Assembly (NCBI GenBank): GCA_031376285.1 | Contig: JANMDN010000021.1 | Span: 1-64,000 of the forward strand | DNA from: JANMDN01 sp031376285 | GTDB lineage: Bacteria; Actinomycetota; Thermoleophilia; Miltoncostaeales; Miltoncostaeaceae | Length of the DNA: 64,000 bases | Direction: 5' to 3' | Part shown: positions 15,375-24,243 of the stretch, one piece after another | Layout of the letters: each line of letters starts with the position of its first letter | How positions within the stretch are numbered: position 1 is the stretch's first letter | Translations under genes and position numbers: made by a program | Notes under the pieces: model-generated | What the model was told of the DNA's origin: nothing | The model's input: only the letters and a program-made list of their open reading frames with translations | Database searches by the model: none

Positions 15375-18097
15375 CAGGAGCTGGCTCCGGTTGAGAGGCT
15401 GCCCGAATTGACGGGAACGCTGCCAGCGGCCGATCGGACGAGCGCCTCGATGCCGGCGCCGACCACGACGATCTCGTCGGGGTGATGCAGGCTCAGCAGG
15501 TCGCGGACCGCGTCGCCAGCGTCGCCGTCGATGACCTCACCCTGCGCAACCACCCCGGCCGCGCGAAGGGCGTCGACGCTGGCGCGCATCCGACGAACCC
15601 CGCCAGCGCGCAGCTCGGAGGCCTCGTCGCTCCAACGGGGGTGGGGAAGGCCGAGCGGCGTAACGATCGTGAACCGCGAGGGGGCGTCATCGGCCTTGGC
15701 GGTCACCGTTGCCATGAGCTCAGCGCTGTCGGCCGGTCGATCGGTGACAACCATGATGTGGTGCACGGTCTTCGCGGGGAGAACACCGCGATCGTCGCCC
15801 GAGGGAACCATCACGTGTGTGACGGCGATGTTCGTGGCCTTGCGGACCTTGTCGACGACGTCGGCCCGCTGCCAATCGGAGTCAGCGATCGTCCCCGTCG
15901 CGATCATGATCTCGTGAACGTCGCGACCCTCGAGCCCGGCCGCGGCGGCCGCAACTGGATCTGGCCCGGTGACCTCGCCGGTCGCGTGGATCCCAGCGTC
16001 GTGCAGGCCTGCGAGCGCAACCTGGAGGCGACGCTCCGCGGCCTGAGCATCAGCGGAATCGGCAGGGACGACGAGGTGGAAACCCCAGAAGCCCGGCTCG
16101 GCCCGTTGACTGATCGCGTCCATGAGCGCCGCGCTCGTGAGCGAGCGGTTCGCGACAACCACGATCGGCATCCGGGTTTTCTCGGCAAGTTCGCCGCCAC
16201 CGATTTCCTCGGGGAGGTACACGACCGCGTGGCGGGCGCCGGGCACGCCGTAGCTGTACGGGCTCCCGACCACCTGGGGCGTCTGCTCGAAGTTGAAGAG
16301 GCTCGGCGGTGAGGAGACCTGCCACTCAAGCGTGCGCGAGTTCCAGGGGTTCCAAGGTGCCTTCGGTCCGCTCTTCCACGACTTGATGATGTTGTAGAGG
16401 AAGATCAGCGTCGCAAGACCGAGCAGGAACGACATCGCGGTCTCGAAGCGGTTGATCGCGGTAAAGCGCGGGTCGTAGTCCGAGACGCGACGGGGCATGC
16501 CCATCATCCCGACCCAGTGCATCGGGAAGAAGGTCGCGTTCATGAAGACAAACGTCGACCAGAAGTGGATCTTGCCGAGCTTCTCGTTGTACATCTTGCC
16601 GGTCATCTTCGGGAACCAGTAGTAGACCCCGGCAAAGACCGTCATCACCGTTCCTCCGTAGAGGACGTAGTGGATGTGGGCAACGACGTAGTACGTGTCG
16701 CTCAGGTACTGGTCGGCCGGAAGCGTCCCGAGGAAGACCCCGGAGAGCCCACCGATGACGAAGGTAAAGAGGAAGCCAAGCGCGAAGAGCATCGGCGTTC
16801 TCAGCTCGATCTTGCCGTTCCACATCGTCGCGAGCCACGACCAGACCTTCACGCCGGTCGGCACCGCGATGATGATGGTCGTGATCATCATCGGTACGCG
16901 CAGCCACGGCGCCATCCCGCTGACGAACATGTGGTGGGCCCACACGCCGAATCCGAGCACGGCAATCGCGACGGTGGAAAACGCGATCGCGCGATAGCCG
17001 AAGATCGGCTTCTTCGAGAACGTCGCGATGACCTCGCTGATGATCCCAAAGCCTGGGAGCAGCATGATGTAGACGGCTGGGTGCGAGTAGAACCAGAAGA
17101 CGTGCTGGTACATGATCACGTCTCCACCCTGGGTGAAGTCGAAGAAGTGCGTACCCATCACGTTGTCGAAGAGGCTCATGAACTGTGAGCCCGCGATGAA
17201 CGGTGTGGCGAACACCACGAGCATGGATGTCACGGCATTGGCCCAAACAAGGAGCGGCATGCGCCAGGCGGTCATCCCGGGAGCGCGCATCGTGATGATG
17301 GTGACCAGGAAGTTCAGCGCGGTCGCGATCGACGAGGCGCCAGCGAACTGGACACCAATCTGGAAGAGGGTCTGGCCGGTCTCACCCTGGATCGCAAGCG
17401 GCGGGTACGCGGTCCAGCCGTTCGAGAAGGCCCCGAAGAAGAGGCTGATCGCCATGAGGAAGCCGCCGACCGGCAGCATCCAAAACGACAGCGCGTTCAG
17501 GCGCGGGAACGCCATGTCCTTGGCGCCCAGCATGATCGGGAGGATGTAGTTCGCAAGCCCCGCGAAGACGGGCACGGCGAAGGTGAAGATCATCAGGACG
17601 GCATGGACGCTCGTGAAGCCGTTGAAGGTCTCGCCGTTTGCGATCGTCTCGCCCGGCTCCGAGAGCTCCGCGCGCACGAGCATTGCCATCGCGCCAGCCA
17701 GCATGAAGAAGAAGAACACCGTGGCGAGGTACTGGACCCCGATGACCTTGTGGTCGGTGTTGACGCGGAAGTAGTCACGCCAGCTCTTGGCGCCGTGAAG
17801 AGAGTGGTCCTCCTCGTCTAGGCGCTCGCCCTTGATCCAGCTGCCCCAGTAGTCGAAGCAGCCGATACCGATCAGGAAGCCGATGCCCCCGAGGAGGGCG
17901 GCGGTGGCGACGTAGACCTGTGGCTCCCAGAGCGGGTCGAGCTGGAAGATCGTCCGCAGGAGTGCAACGAGCCCGAACGCGATACCGATCGAGATGACCG
18001 TGGTCCACGTCGCGCGCCTCCACCAGTACCCAAGCCCGGGGGGCTCTTTGTGGTTGTGATTGTGCGGGTGGTGGTGGGTCGGGTCGTGTTTTGCCAT
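15374..18097 (-). CDS. ctaD: Cytochrome c oxidase subunit I with C-terminal tandem USP-like soluble domain
   Basis: 907 residues against about 550-600 for the family. The N-terminus is His-rich (HHHPHNHNHK), then come two extra helices, then the 12-helix oxidase core. Heme and CuB ligands are present in TSVHAVLMIF, HVFWFYSHPAVYIMLLP, WAHHMFVSG and VAHIHYVLYGG. YSHPAVY in place of GHPEVY marks an A2-type K/D-channel variant. After about residue 620 come roughly 290 soluble residues that look like two tandem Rossmann/USP-like units: the first begins MPIVVVANRSLT and ends IAVTHVMVPS, the second begins KTVHHIMVVTDRP and ends DEIVVVGAGIEA. One continuous reading frame with no internal stop. Confidence 0.93.
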   Translation of the reverse strand: MAKHDPTHHHPHNHNHKEPPGLGYWWRRATWTTVISIGIAFGLVALLRTIFQLDPLWEPQVYVATAALLGGIGFLIGIGCFDYWGSWIKGERLDEEDHSLHGAKSWRDYFRVNTDHKVIGVQYLATVFFFFMLAGAMAMLVRAELSEPGETIANGETFNGFTSVHAVLMIFTFAVPVFAGLANYILPIMLGAKDMAFPRLNALSFWMLPVGGFLMAISLFFGAFSNGWTAYPPLAIQGETGQTLFQIGVQFAGASSIATALNFLVTIITMRAPGMTAWRMPLLVWANAVTSMLVVFATPFIAGSQFMSLFDNVMGTHFFDFTQGGDVIMYQHVFWFYSHPAVYIMLLPGFGIISEVIATFSKKPIFGYRAIAFSTVAIAVLGFGVWAHHMFVSGMAPWLRVPMMITTIIIAVPTGVKVWSWLATMWNGKIELRTPMLFALGFLFTFVIGGLSGVFLGTLPADQYLSDTYYVVAHIHYVLYGGTVMTVFAGVYYWFPKMTGKMYNEKLGKIHFWSTFVFMNATFFPMHWVGMMGMPRRVSDYDPRFTAINRFETAMSFLLGLATLIFLYNIIKSWKSGPKAPWNPWNSRTLEWQVSSPPSLFNFEQTPQVVGSPYSYGVPGARHAVVYLPEEIGGGELAEKTRMPIVVVANRSLTSAALMDAISQRAEPGFWGFHLVVPADSADAQAAERRLQVALAGLHDAGIHATGEVTGPDPVAAAAAGLEGRDVHEIMIATGTIADSDWQRADVVDKVRKATNIAVTHVMVPSGDDRGVLPAKTVHHIMVVTDRPADSAELMATVTAKADDAPSRFTIVTPLGLPHPRWSDEASELRAGGVRRMRASVDALRAAGVVAQGEVIDGDAGDAVRDLLSLHHPDEIVVVGAGIEALVRSAAGSVPVNSGSLSTGASS

Positions 18098-18132
18098 GTG
18101 CGGTCAGATACCTGGAGCGGGCTCGGGGTTGA

Positions 18133-18882
18133 CTACTTGGCGCTTGCGGCTTCGGCGCTGGCCTTCGTCAGCCACGCGTCGTAGCCGGCCTGCGTCATCA
18201 CGTGCATCTGGCTGCGCATCTGGGCATGCCCGGCGCCACAAAGCTCCGCGCAGATCACCGGATAGGTACCGACCACGGTGGGCGTGAACTTGAGGTAGGT
18301 GTTCACGCCCGGGGTCGCGTCCTGCTTCAGGCGTATCTCCGGAACCCAGAAGTCATGGATGACATCAGATGCGGTGATCCGAAGATCGACCTGCCGATTG
18401 ACCGGCACGTAGAGATCACCGGTGCGGAAGCTGCCCTCGGGATTTGCCGCGTCGGCGTAGTCGAAGCGCCACGCGAACTGCTCGCCGTTTGCCACGACCC
18501 GCAGGCTTCCCGCCGCGCTCGCCTCGTTCCTGTTCAACACGACGATGGACCATGCGCCGACGGCCGCGAGCAGCAGCGCCGGGACCACCGTCCACACGAT
18601 CTCAAGCATGGTGTTGCCGTGAACCGGGGGACCGTCGGTGTCGTCGCCGGGCTGGCGCCGGAACTTCCAGACCGAGTAGATGATCACCGCGACGACGATC
18701 GAGAAGAAGAACACACTCGACCAGTAGAGAAACCACATCAGCGTGTCGACGCGCTCGGCTTCGGGGCTGATGGCTTTGGGAAGCCAGTCGATGGCGAGGC
18801 CGATGACGGCGCAGACGCCGGCGACCGCGAGTGCGATCAGGATAAGGGGCCCGAGGTGTTTTCTCGAATACACGACGGGCAC
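18133..18882 (-). CDS. ctaC: Cytochrome c oxidase subunit II
   Basis: 249 residues: an N-terminal segment, two helices (LGPLILIALAVAGVCAVIGL; WSSVFFFSIVVAVIIYSVW) and an extracytoplasmic cupredoxin domain. CuA ligands are intact: His in DVIHDFWVPEIRLKQ and CAELCGAGHAQM. The aromatic patch WRFDYAD is near the donor site. It has no fused heme c domain, so the separate cytochrome c-cupredoxin lipoprotein encoded three genes downstream is the natural donor. First gene of the oxidase operon. Confidence 0.94.
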   Translation of the reverse strand: MPVVYSRKHLGPLILIALAVAGVCAVIGLAIDWLPKAISPEAERVDTLMWFLYWSSVFFFSIVVAVIIYSVWKFRRQPGDDTDGPPVHGNTMLEIVWTVVPALLLAAVGAWSIVVLNRNEASAAGSLRVVANGEQFAWRFDYADAANPEGSFRTGDLYVPVNRQVDLRITASDVIHDFWVPEIRLKQDATPGVNTYLKFTPTVVGTYPVICAELCGAGHAQMRSQMHVMTQAGYDAWLTKASAEAASAK

Positions 18883-19187
18883 CCTACCACCGGCCTGGGC
18901 GACCAGCCGGCGATCGGGTGGGCCGGACGTCCCGAGCCCCGGCCCCGAACGTCCGTCCCGGCCAGCCCGCTCCTGCGCCGGCCCGCGGCGAGCAAGTCCG
19001 GGTCAATGGTCAAGGGTTTGGGAGGTGTCGTCATGAGCCTGTGCGGTTCGCGTAATCGCCCCGTAAATCGTGCGTCCGCGCCCCGGTGCGGGGGTCATGT
19101 TGGACGGGCGGCCCGCCGATGGAAGAAGACGAAGCGTTCCGGAAGCCATCAGCCGCAACCGGACGACAAACAACGGAAGGAAGCTCC
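18883..19187. promoter_or_regulatory. Divergent intergenic region between ctaC and a secreted-protein gene
   Basis: 305 bases separate the minus-strand oxidase operon from the plus-strand gene at 19188, so promoters for both should lie here. I see no convincing -35/-10 pair and no coding content I can support. The sequence is very GC-rich with a short purine run AACGGAAGGAAG just before the plus-strand start, which serves as its ribosome binding site. Confidence 0.4.
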
Positions 19188-19685
19188 GTGCGTAAGACCG
19201 TTCTCACCGCCGTCTCGATGGCCCTCATCGCGGCACCCGCCGCGCTCGCCCAACGCGGAGGCCACGACCCCGCAGCCGGGAGTACCCCGGCCGTCACGGC
19301 GACGCCGGCTCCGGCGCCCGTGGTCCTCGCCCCATGCGGCAAGGCGCCGAGCGGGCGTCGCGTCGAGTTCATTCTTCGCGGCGTCGTCGCGAGTGTGAGT
19401 GGACCCAACGTCATGGTTCAGGCGACGGGCGTCAACTCGAAGATGCGCAACGCTCTCCAGGGCCCCACGGCCCGGGGCGGCGGCTCCTACGACGCCATGA
19501 TCCCGGTCACCATCGCTGACTGCACGCGCCTCCACGTCCGAGGGCACTCGCAAAAGAACCGCGGCAAGAAGGTCCGCGCTATCCGGGCGATCGTCGTCGG
19601 CGCGCGGATCATGGTCGAGTGGCGTGCCCCGCGGGGCACGGCCTTTGCGGACCTCGGCTCCCCGAAGCGGGTCTGGGTCAAGTAG
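19188..19685 (+). CDS. Secreted protein of unknown function
   Basis: 165 residues. GTG start preceded by GGAAGGAAG. A signal peptide is clear (VRKTVLTAVSMALIAAPAALA, cleavage after ALA). A low-complexity stretch follows (STPAVTATPAPAPV), then a domain rich in beta strands with two cysteines (LAPCGKAPSG; IADCTRLHV) and alternating hydrophobics (VEFILRGVVASVSGPNVMVQ; AIVVGARIMVEWR). The pattern suggests a small OB-like or beta-barrel domain, but I do not recognise the family. It ends at a strong hairpin shared with the convergent MFS gene. Confidence 0.7.
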   Translation: MRKTVLTAVSMALIAAPAALAQRGGHDPAAGSTPAVTATPAPAPVVLAPCGKAPSGRRVEFILRGVVASVSGPNVMVQATGVNSKMRNALQGPTARGGGSYDAMIPVTIADCTRLHVRGHSQKNRGKKVRAIRAIVVGARIMVEWRAPRGTAFADLGSPKRVWVK

Positions 19686-19691
19686 TCGAGC

Positions 19692-19725
19692 GCTGACCCC
19701 GGGGGGCATATCCCCCCGGGTCAGC
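19692..19725. terminator. Bidirectional hairpin terminator
   Basis: Nearly perfect stem of about 14 base pairs with one bulged C: GCTGACCCCGGGGGG pairs with CCCCCCGGGTCAGC around a CATAT loop. It lies between the convergent ends of the secreted-protein gene (19685) and the MFS gene (19721) and overlaps the latter's stop codon. There is no T-run, as is common in high-GC bacteria. Confidence 0.75.
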
Positions 19726-20926
19726 CTGCCTTCGTCGCCGACGCCACGCTCACGCGCCGCGTCGCACCGGATAGCAGCACGAGGCACGCGAGGAAGAGGC
19801 CACCACCGATGAGGTACGGCGCGCCATCCGAGACATGCTGGAAGAATGCGGTGGCCACGAGTGGGCCGACGACGCGAGCCAGGCCACTGGTGGAGGCAAG
19901 CACGCCGAGCACGCCGCCCTGTTCATGCTCGCCGGTTCGCCGCGACACGATTGCCGTCAGGGTCGGGAAGACAAGCCCCGAGCCGAGCGCGAGCGGTACG
20001 CAGGCGATCAACAGCTGCCACGTCGCCTGAACCGGGGCGATCGCCGCAAGCCCGACGGCCGTGATCACGAGCCCCGCCCGCAGGACACGCGCCTCGCCCA
20101 TTCGCGCCACGAGCGGCCGGACGAGCCCGCCCTGCACGAGAGATGAGAGCACACCGACGTAGACGAAGATGAGTGCGACCTGGGCGAGGCTGTACCCGAG
20201 TCGCTCGGCGCCAAAGAGCGCAAACGTCGTCTCCATCCCGACGAAGGCGAACGTCCCGACGAAGGAGACCCATACGAGCGGCGCCACCTCGCGGTCGGCA
20301 AGCGCCCGACGAAGCAGCGCCGACCGACGGGGCCGTTCGCGAGGGTCGCCAAAGACGCGGCTCTCGGGGAGTCGGCGCAGGCCGATCAGGAGGTTCGTGG
20401 CCGCGATCGCCGAGGCGACGAAGAACGGGAGTCGTGGGCTTGCGAGCGCACAGAGCGCGCCGATCGCCGGACCAATCACGAGACCGATTCCGAACGCCGC
20501 CCCGATCAGGCCCATACCCTTCGCCCGTTCCTCGGGTGCGGTGATGTCTGCCACATACGCCTGCCCGACGGCGTAGGACGCGCCCGATGTTCCGTCGAGC
20601 GCCCGGGCGACGAAGAGGATCCAGAGACTGTTTGCAAGACCCATCGTGAGCGACGCGATCGCCGTTCCCGCGAGGGCCGTGAGGATTACCGGTCGCCGCC
20701 CGATGCGGTCCGACAAGCGGCCGATGGCCGGCGCCAGGAGAAACTGGGCCAGCGAGTAGGTCGCCGCGAGCATCCCAATGGTGACCGCCGACGCTCCGAA
20801 CCGCTTGGCGTAGAGGGGGAGGAGCGGAAGGATGATCCCGAAGCTGATCAGGTCGACGAGGACCGTCGTGAACACGATGCCAAGCGGCGTCGCGAAGAAC
20901 CCGAGACCTCGGCGGGAGCGTCCCAT
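19721..20926 (-). CDS. MFS transporter, multidrug-resistance-like
   Basis: 401 residues with twelve predicted helices. The start is ATG at 20926, giving MGRSRRGLGFFATPLGIVFT; the frame is open further upstream but overlaps ctaB with no hydrophobic content. Loop 2-3 signature is GRLSDRIGRRPVIL and motif C-like GIGLVIGPAIGAL. Substrate unknown. Starts 7 bases after the ctaB stop, so probably co-transcribed with it. Confidence 0.85.
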   Translation of the reverse strand: MGRSRRGLGFFATPLGIVFTTVLVDLISFGIILPLLPLYAKRFGASAVTIGMLAATYSLAQFLLAPAIGRLSDRIGRRPVILTALAGTAIASLTMGLANSLWILFVARALDGTSGASYAVGQAYVADITAPEERAKGMGLIGAAFGIGLVIGPAIGALCALASPRLPFFVASAIAATNLLIGLRRLPESRVFGDPRERPRRSALLRRALADREVAPLVWVSFVGTFAFVGMETTFALFGAERLGYSLAQVALIFVYVGVLSSLVQGGLVRPLVARMGEARVLRAGLVITAVGLAAIAPVQATWQLLIACVPLALGSGLVFPTLTAIVSRRTGEHEQGGVLGVLASTSGLARVVGPLVATAFFQHVSDGAPYLIGGGLFLACLVLLSGATRRVSVASATKAG

Positions 20927-20933
20927 TGGTCGG

Positions 20934-21821
20934 CTAGATCGCGTCGATGACCCACGCCACAAAAAGCAGCGCGAGGTAGAGCATCGAGATATGGAAGGTC
21001 CAGCGCGCGCACGAGAGCGTCTTGCGTCGGTAGAGCTCGACGGAGAAGCCGGTGAAGACCGCGCCAAGGACGACCGCCGCGACCAGGTAGATGACACCCG
21101 CGACACCCGCGACGTACGGCAGGAGCGTGACGCCGACCATCACGAGGGTCCAGGTGAGGACCTGGTGGCGGGTTTCGGCGTCACCGCGAACGACCGGAAG
21201 CATCGGAACGCCGGCCTCGGCGTAGTCCGGGCGCAAGATGAGCGCAAGGGCCCAGAAATGGGGCGGCGTCCAGAAGAAGACGATCGCGAACATCAGCACC
21301 GCGCCGAAGGCGACCTCGCCGGTTGCCGCGGCCCAGCCAACGAGCGGCGGGACGGCGCCCGCGGCGCCTCCGATCACGATGTTGTGCGTGGTCGAGCGCT
21401 TGAGCCACAGGGTGTAGAGAAAGACGTAGAGGAGCAACCCGACAAGCGCCAACCCGGACGCGAGCCAGTTGACGAGAAGTCCCAGGATCAGCGTGCTCGC
21501 CACGGCGAGGGCGATCCCGAAGACCAGCGCCTGGCGGGGAGAGACGCTGCCGGCGACCACGGGGCGCCCGGTCGTGCGCCGCATCCGGGCGTCGATGTCG
21601 CGGTCAAACCACATGTTGATCGCGTTGGCGCCGCCGGCTGAGAGGTACCCGCCGACCATGGTCCACAGCACCACCAAGGCGCCAGGCGATCCGCCTGCCG
21701 CGACGATCATCGCGCACAGGGTGGTGACAAGGAGCAGCGAGATCACGCGCGGCTTCGTGAGCCGGACGTACTCAGCGACGAGCGAGCCGGCCCGTTGACC
21801 GGCGGCCGCCCGCGGGTCCAT
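20934..21821 (-). CDS. ctaB: Protoheme IX farnesyltransferase (heme O synthase)
   Basis: 295-residue UbiA-superfamily membrane enzyme that farnesylates heme b to heme O for the oxidase. The family motif NMWFDRDIDARMRRTTGRP and the heme-side FFWTPPHFWALAL are exact. Begins with RLTKPRVISLLLVTTL. Lies near the oxidase operon, though CtaA (heme A synthase) is not in the window, so the heme type actually used cannot be told here. Confidence 0.95.
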   Translation of the reverse strand: MDPRAAAGQRAGSLVAEYVRLTKPRVISLLLVTTLCAMIVAAGGSPGALVVLWTMVGGYLSAGGANAINMWFDRDIDARMRRTTGRPVVAGSVSPRQALVFGIALAVASTLILGLLVNWLASGLALVGLLLYVFLYTLWLKRSTTHNIVIGGAAGAVPPLVGWAAATGEVAFGAVLMFAIVFFWTPPHFWALALILRPDYAEAGVPMLPVVRGDAETRHQVLTWTLVMVGVTLLPYVAGVAGVIYLVAAVVLGAVFTGFSVELYRRKTLSCARWTFHISMLYLALLFVAWVIDAI

Positions 21822-21832
21822 CGCCGAGGTGC

Positions 21833-22039
21833 TCAGGACGCCGCCTTCACGGCGAGAATGACAAGGGCGATCAAAAACGCGATCGGCAGGATGGTCCAGA
21901 GGCCGTCCAGGGTGGGGCGGCGCGTCGGACGATTGCTCCCGGTCTGGCCAAGGCGAGCCGCTCGCGGCAAGCCAGCGAGCACCCCGGCTGCGATCAGCAC
22001 GGAGGCCACGATGAGCACCGTCAACCTGTCACCCGACAT
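21833..22039 (-). CDS. Small two-helix membrane protein upstream of ctaB
   Basis: 68 residues: helix one LTVLIVASVLIAAGVLAGLP, a basic loop (RRPTLDG) and helix two LWTILPIAFLIALVILAVKA. The second helix is reminiscent of the helix II region of oxidase subunit II (WTVLPA), but the rest is too short to call. ATG at 22039; an ATG eight codons upstream is an alternative. It ends 11 bases before ctaB and is probably in its operon. Function unknown; a small oxidase-associated subunit is one guess. Confidence 0.6.
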   Translation of the reverse strand: MSGDRLTVLIVASVLIAAGVLAGLPRAARLGQTGSNRPTRRPTLDGLWTILPIAFLIALVILAVKAAS

Positions 22040-22213
22040 CCAGCCTCCATCCGGCGTCATCCCGACTCGCGCGTTCAACAAGTCGGCAGGCGAGCATAGC
22101 CCAGGGCCGTGACCCGGTCGCGGGTGCAGATGTACCGACGCACGCAGAATCAAGCGTTCTGCGAACCCGCCGGCGTGGCATGAGGCGCCCCGGCGTGGCA
22201 AGGTTGCTCGGGA

Positions 22214-23020
22214 ATGAGTGACCTCGCCCGCGTCGTCTCGCTGCACTCCTACCCGATCAAGGGCTGTGCGGGGACCAGCCACAGCGTCGCGACCGTTGAC
22301 CGTCGTGGTCTCGCGTTCGATCGCGCCTGGATGATCACCGACGGCGACGGCCAGTTCGTCACCCAGCGCCAGGCGCCACGTTTGGCGCTCATCACACCGA
22401 CTCTCGAACGCGAACAACTGAACGTCCAGATCGTTGGGGTGGGCGCGGTCACGGTCCCGCTCGAAACGACGTCGAGCGGGACGAAACTCGTGACCGTTTG
22501 GGGCGATCGATGCGTCGCACGTGACGAGGGCGACGACGTCGCGGCGCTCCTTCGCGAGCACCTCGGCCAGACGGCTCGACTCGTACGAATGTCCGAGCGT
22601 CACGTACGAGCCGTTCCGGGAAGCGACGCACAGACGGGGTTTGCCGACGCGTTCCCGCTGCTTGTCATCTCCACGAGCTCGCTCGCAGACGTCAACGCTC
22701 GAATCGTCGACCGAGGCGGGCAGGCCGTTGCGATGGAGCGCTTCCGCCCGAACGTGGTCGTCGACGGTTGCGAGGCATACGCCGAGGACCGGTGGGCAGA
22801 CGTGATGGTTGGCGACGTGGCTCTGACGATGGCCGGGCCATGTGAACGGTGCACGGTGACGACAGTCGATCAGGCGAGCGGGACCGTGACCGCTGACGGG
22901 GAGCCACTCGCCACCCTGGCGACCTACCGCCGAGGTCGCGACGGCGTGGTCTTCGGTCAGAACGCTGTCCACCGTGGCGCCGGAACGATTGCTGTCGCGG
23001 ACACGGTGCGCAGCGCGTGA
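22214..23020 (+). CDS. MOSC domain protein (YcbX/mARC-like)
   Basis: 268 residues. The N-terminal MOSC beta-barrel has LHSYPIKGCAG and GLAFDRAWMITDGDGQFVTQ. The C-terminal MOSC domain contains MERFRPNVVVDG and the molybdenum-ligand-type cysteine region AGPCERCTVTTVDQ. Members of this family bind molybdenum cofactor and reduce N-hydroxylated substrates with a reductase partner. It is followed directly, with a GTGA overlap, by an FAD-dependent oxidoreductase. Confidence 0.87.
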   Translation: MSDLARVVSLHSYPIKGCAGTSHSVATVDRRGLAFDRAWMITDGDGQFVTQRQAPRLALITPTLEREQLNVQIVGVGAVTVPLETTSSGTKLVTVWGDRCVARDEGDDVAALLREHLGQTARLVRMSERHVRAVPGSDAQTGFADAFPLLVISTSSLADVNARIVDRGGQAVAMERFRPNVVVDGCEAYAEDRWADVMVGDVALTMAGPCERCTVTTVDQASGTVTADGEPLATLATYRRGRDGVVFGQNAVHRGAGTIAVADTVRSA

Positions 23021-24243
23021 GCCGGTCGTTCGACGTCGCGATCGTTGGCGCAGGGCCAGCCGGTCTCGCCGCGGCCCTCGCCCTCGGGCGCCGTGGGGCG
23101 TCGGTGTGCGTCGTCGATCGCGCCGACAAGGTCGGGGGCCTCTGCGTGACCCGTGGCGGGAACGGCGGCCGCTACGACGTCGGGGGTCATGTCCTTTTCG
23201 TGCGGTCGTCCGAGCGCCGGCGCTGGCTTGAGCGGCTCTTGAACGGCGACTTGCTCTGGGTCGACCGGCCGGTGTCGAGCGTGCAGCGCGGAGGGATCCT
23301 CCCCGGACGCTACCTCGACCACGCGGCCGGGAGTGGCGGGCCACCCGCGAGGCCGGACCAGGGGGGCGCGGCGTACCTGGACGCGATGAATGGCCCCGGG
23401 TCGGAGGTCGCCCGCGCGTACCTCGAGAAGATCGACGGGGCTGCGCTTGAGGATATCCCCGCGGTGCGGGTCGAGCGACTCCTCGTCGGCCAGTCAGCGC
23501 CGGACGGGTTTTTCTACCCGAGAAACGGCATCGGTCAGCTGATGACCGCAATGGGGCGCGAGGTCCGCTCGTCTGGCGGGACGGTGATGGTTGGAACTGC
23601 GGTGGAAGCGATTGATGTCGCGGGGTCGCGCACGCGAGGTCTGGTCGTCCGCGGGCCCGATGGAAGTGCCCCCATGCCGACCGGTTGCGTGATCGTCGCG
23701 GTGCCCGTGGGTCATGCGGCGCGGCTCGCCCTGCCGAAGGCACCTGCGTCGGCGACTCCGGACCTTCGAATGCGCGCCGTGTGCATCGTGTACCTCGCCA
23801 TCGACGCCGACCGCCTCTCCCCGGAGCCCTGGATCCAGGTCGATGATGCCCGGGTTCCGTTTGCCCGACTCTTCGAGCCCGTCAACTGGAGCCCGTCCCT
23901 TGCGAAACCTGGCCGTACGATCGTCGGGTGCGAGTGCTACTGCCAGGGCGACCCGGGCGATCCCATTTGGGGGCAGGACGACGCGTCGCTCGGGCACCTG
24001 TGCGCGGCGCGTTTGCACGACCCGCTCGGCCTGATCGAACGCCCCGACGACGCCGAACTCGTCGAAGTGGTGCGCATTCCGAGGGCCTACCCCATCGCAT
24101 CGGTCGACGAAATGGCGCTCGCGAGCGAGCCCGCGCGATGGCTCGCTGGTGTGGCTGGCATCGAACTCGCCCAAGGTGGGGCGGTCATCGAGGCATTCGA
24201 GGTCGGAGAGGCCGCCGCGGGGAGGGCACTTGCCGCGCTCTGA
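23017..24243 (+). CDS. FAD-dependent oxidoreductase (protoporphyrinogen oxidase/amine oxidase-like)
   Basis: 408 residues. The N-terminal dinucleotide fold is clear (VAIVGAGPAGLAAALALGRR, continuing VVDRADKVGGLC) followed by the GGHVLFV block of the flavin amine oxidase superfamily. A run GSGGPPARPDQGGAAYLD at about 110-125 looks atypical. C-terminal residues RIPRAYPI and the FAD-contact region IELAQGGAVIEAFEVG are recognisable. Substrate unknown. Coupled to the MOSC gene upstream; the MFS gene downstream starts inside its last codons. Confidence 0.8.
   Translation: MSRSFDVAIVGAGPAGLAAALALGRRGASVCVVDRADKVGGLCVTRGGNGGRYDVGGHVLFVRSSERRRWLERLLNGDLLWVDRPVSSVQRGGILPGRYLDHAAGSGGPPARPDQGGAAYLDAMNGPGSEVARAYLEKIDGAALEDIPAVRVERLLVGQSAPDGFFYPRNGIGQLMTAMGREVRSSGGTVMVGTAVEAIDVAGSRTRGLVVRGPDGSAPMPTGCVIVAVPVGHAARLALPKAPASATPDLRMRAVCIVYLAIDADRLSPEPWIQVDDARVPFARLFEPVNWSPSLAKPGRTIVGCECYCQGDPGDPIWGQDDASLGHLCAARLHDPLGLIERPDDAELVEVVRIPRAYPIASVDEMALASEPARWLAGVAGIELAQGGAVIEAFEVGEAAAGRALAAL

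Noticed and set aside
13443..15485. Long open frame on the plus strand opposite the oxidase genes
   Set aside because: It is antisense to clear cytochrome and coxC genes and its translation is Arg/Asp/Glu-rich with no family; typical antisense frame of high-GC genes.
22040..23743. Long minus-strand frame ahead of the small membrane-protein gene
   Set aside because: It is antisense to the MOSC and FAD genes; only the last 68 codons (21833-22039) look like a protein.
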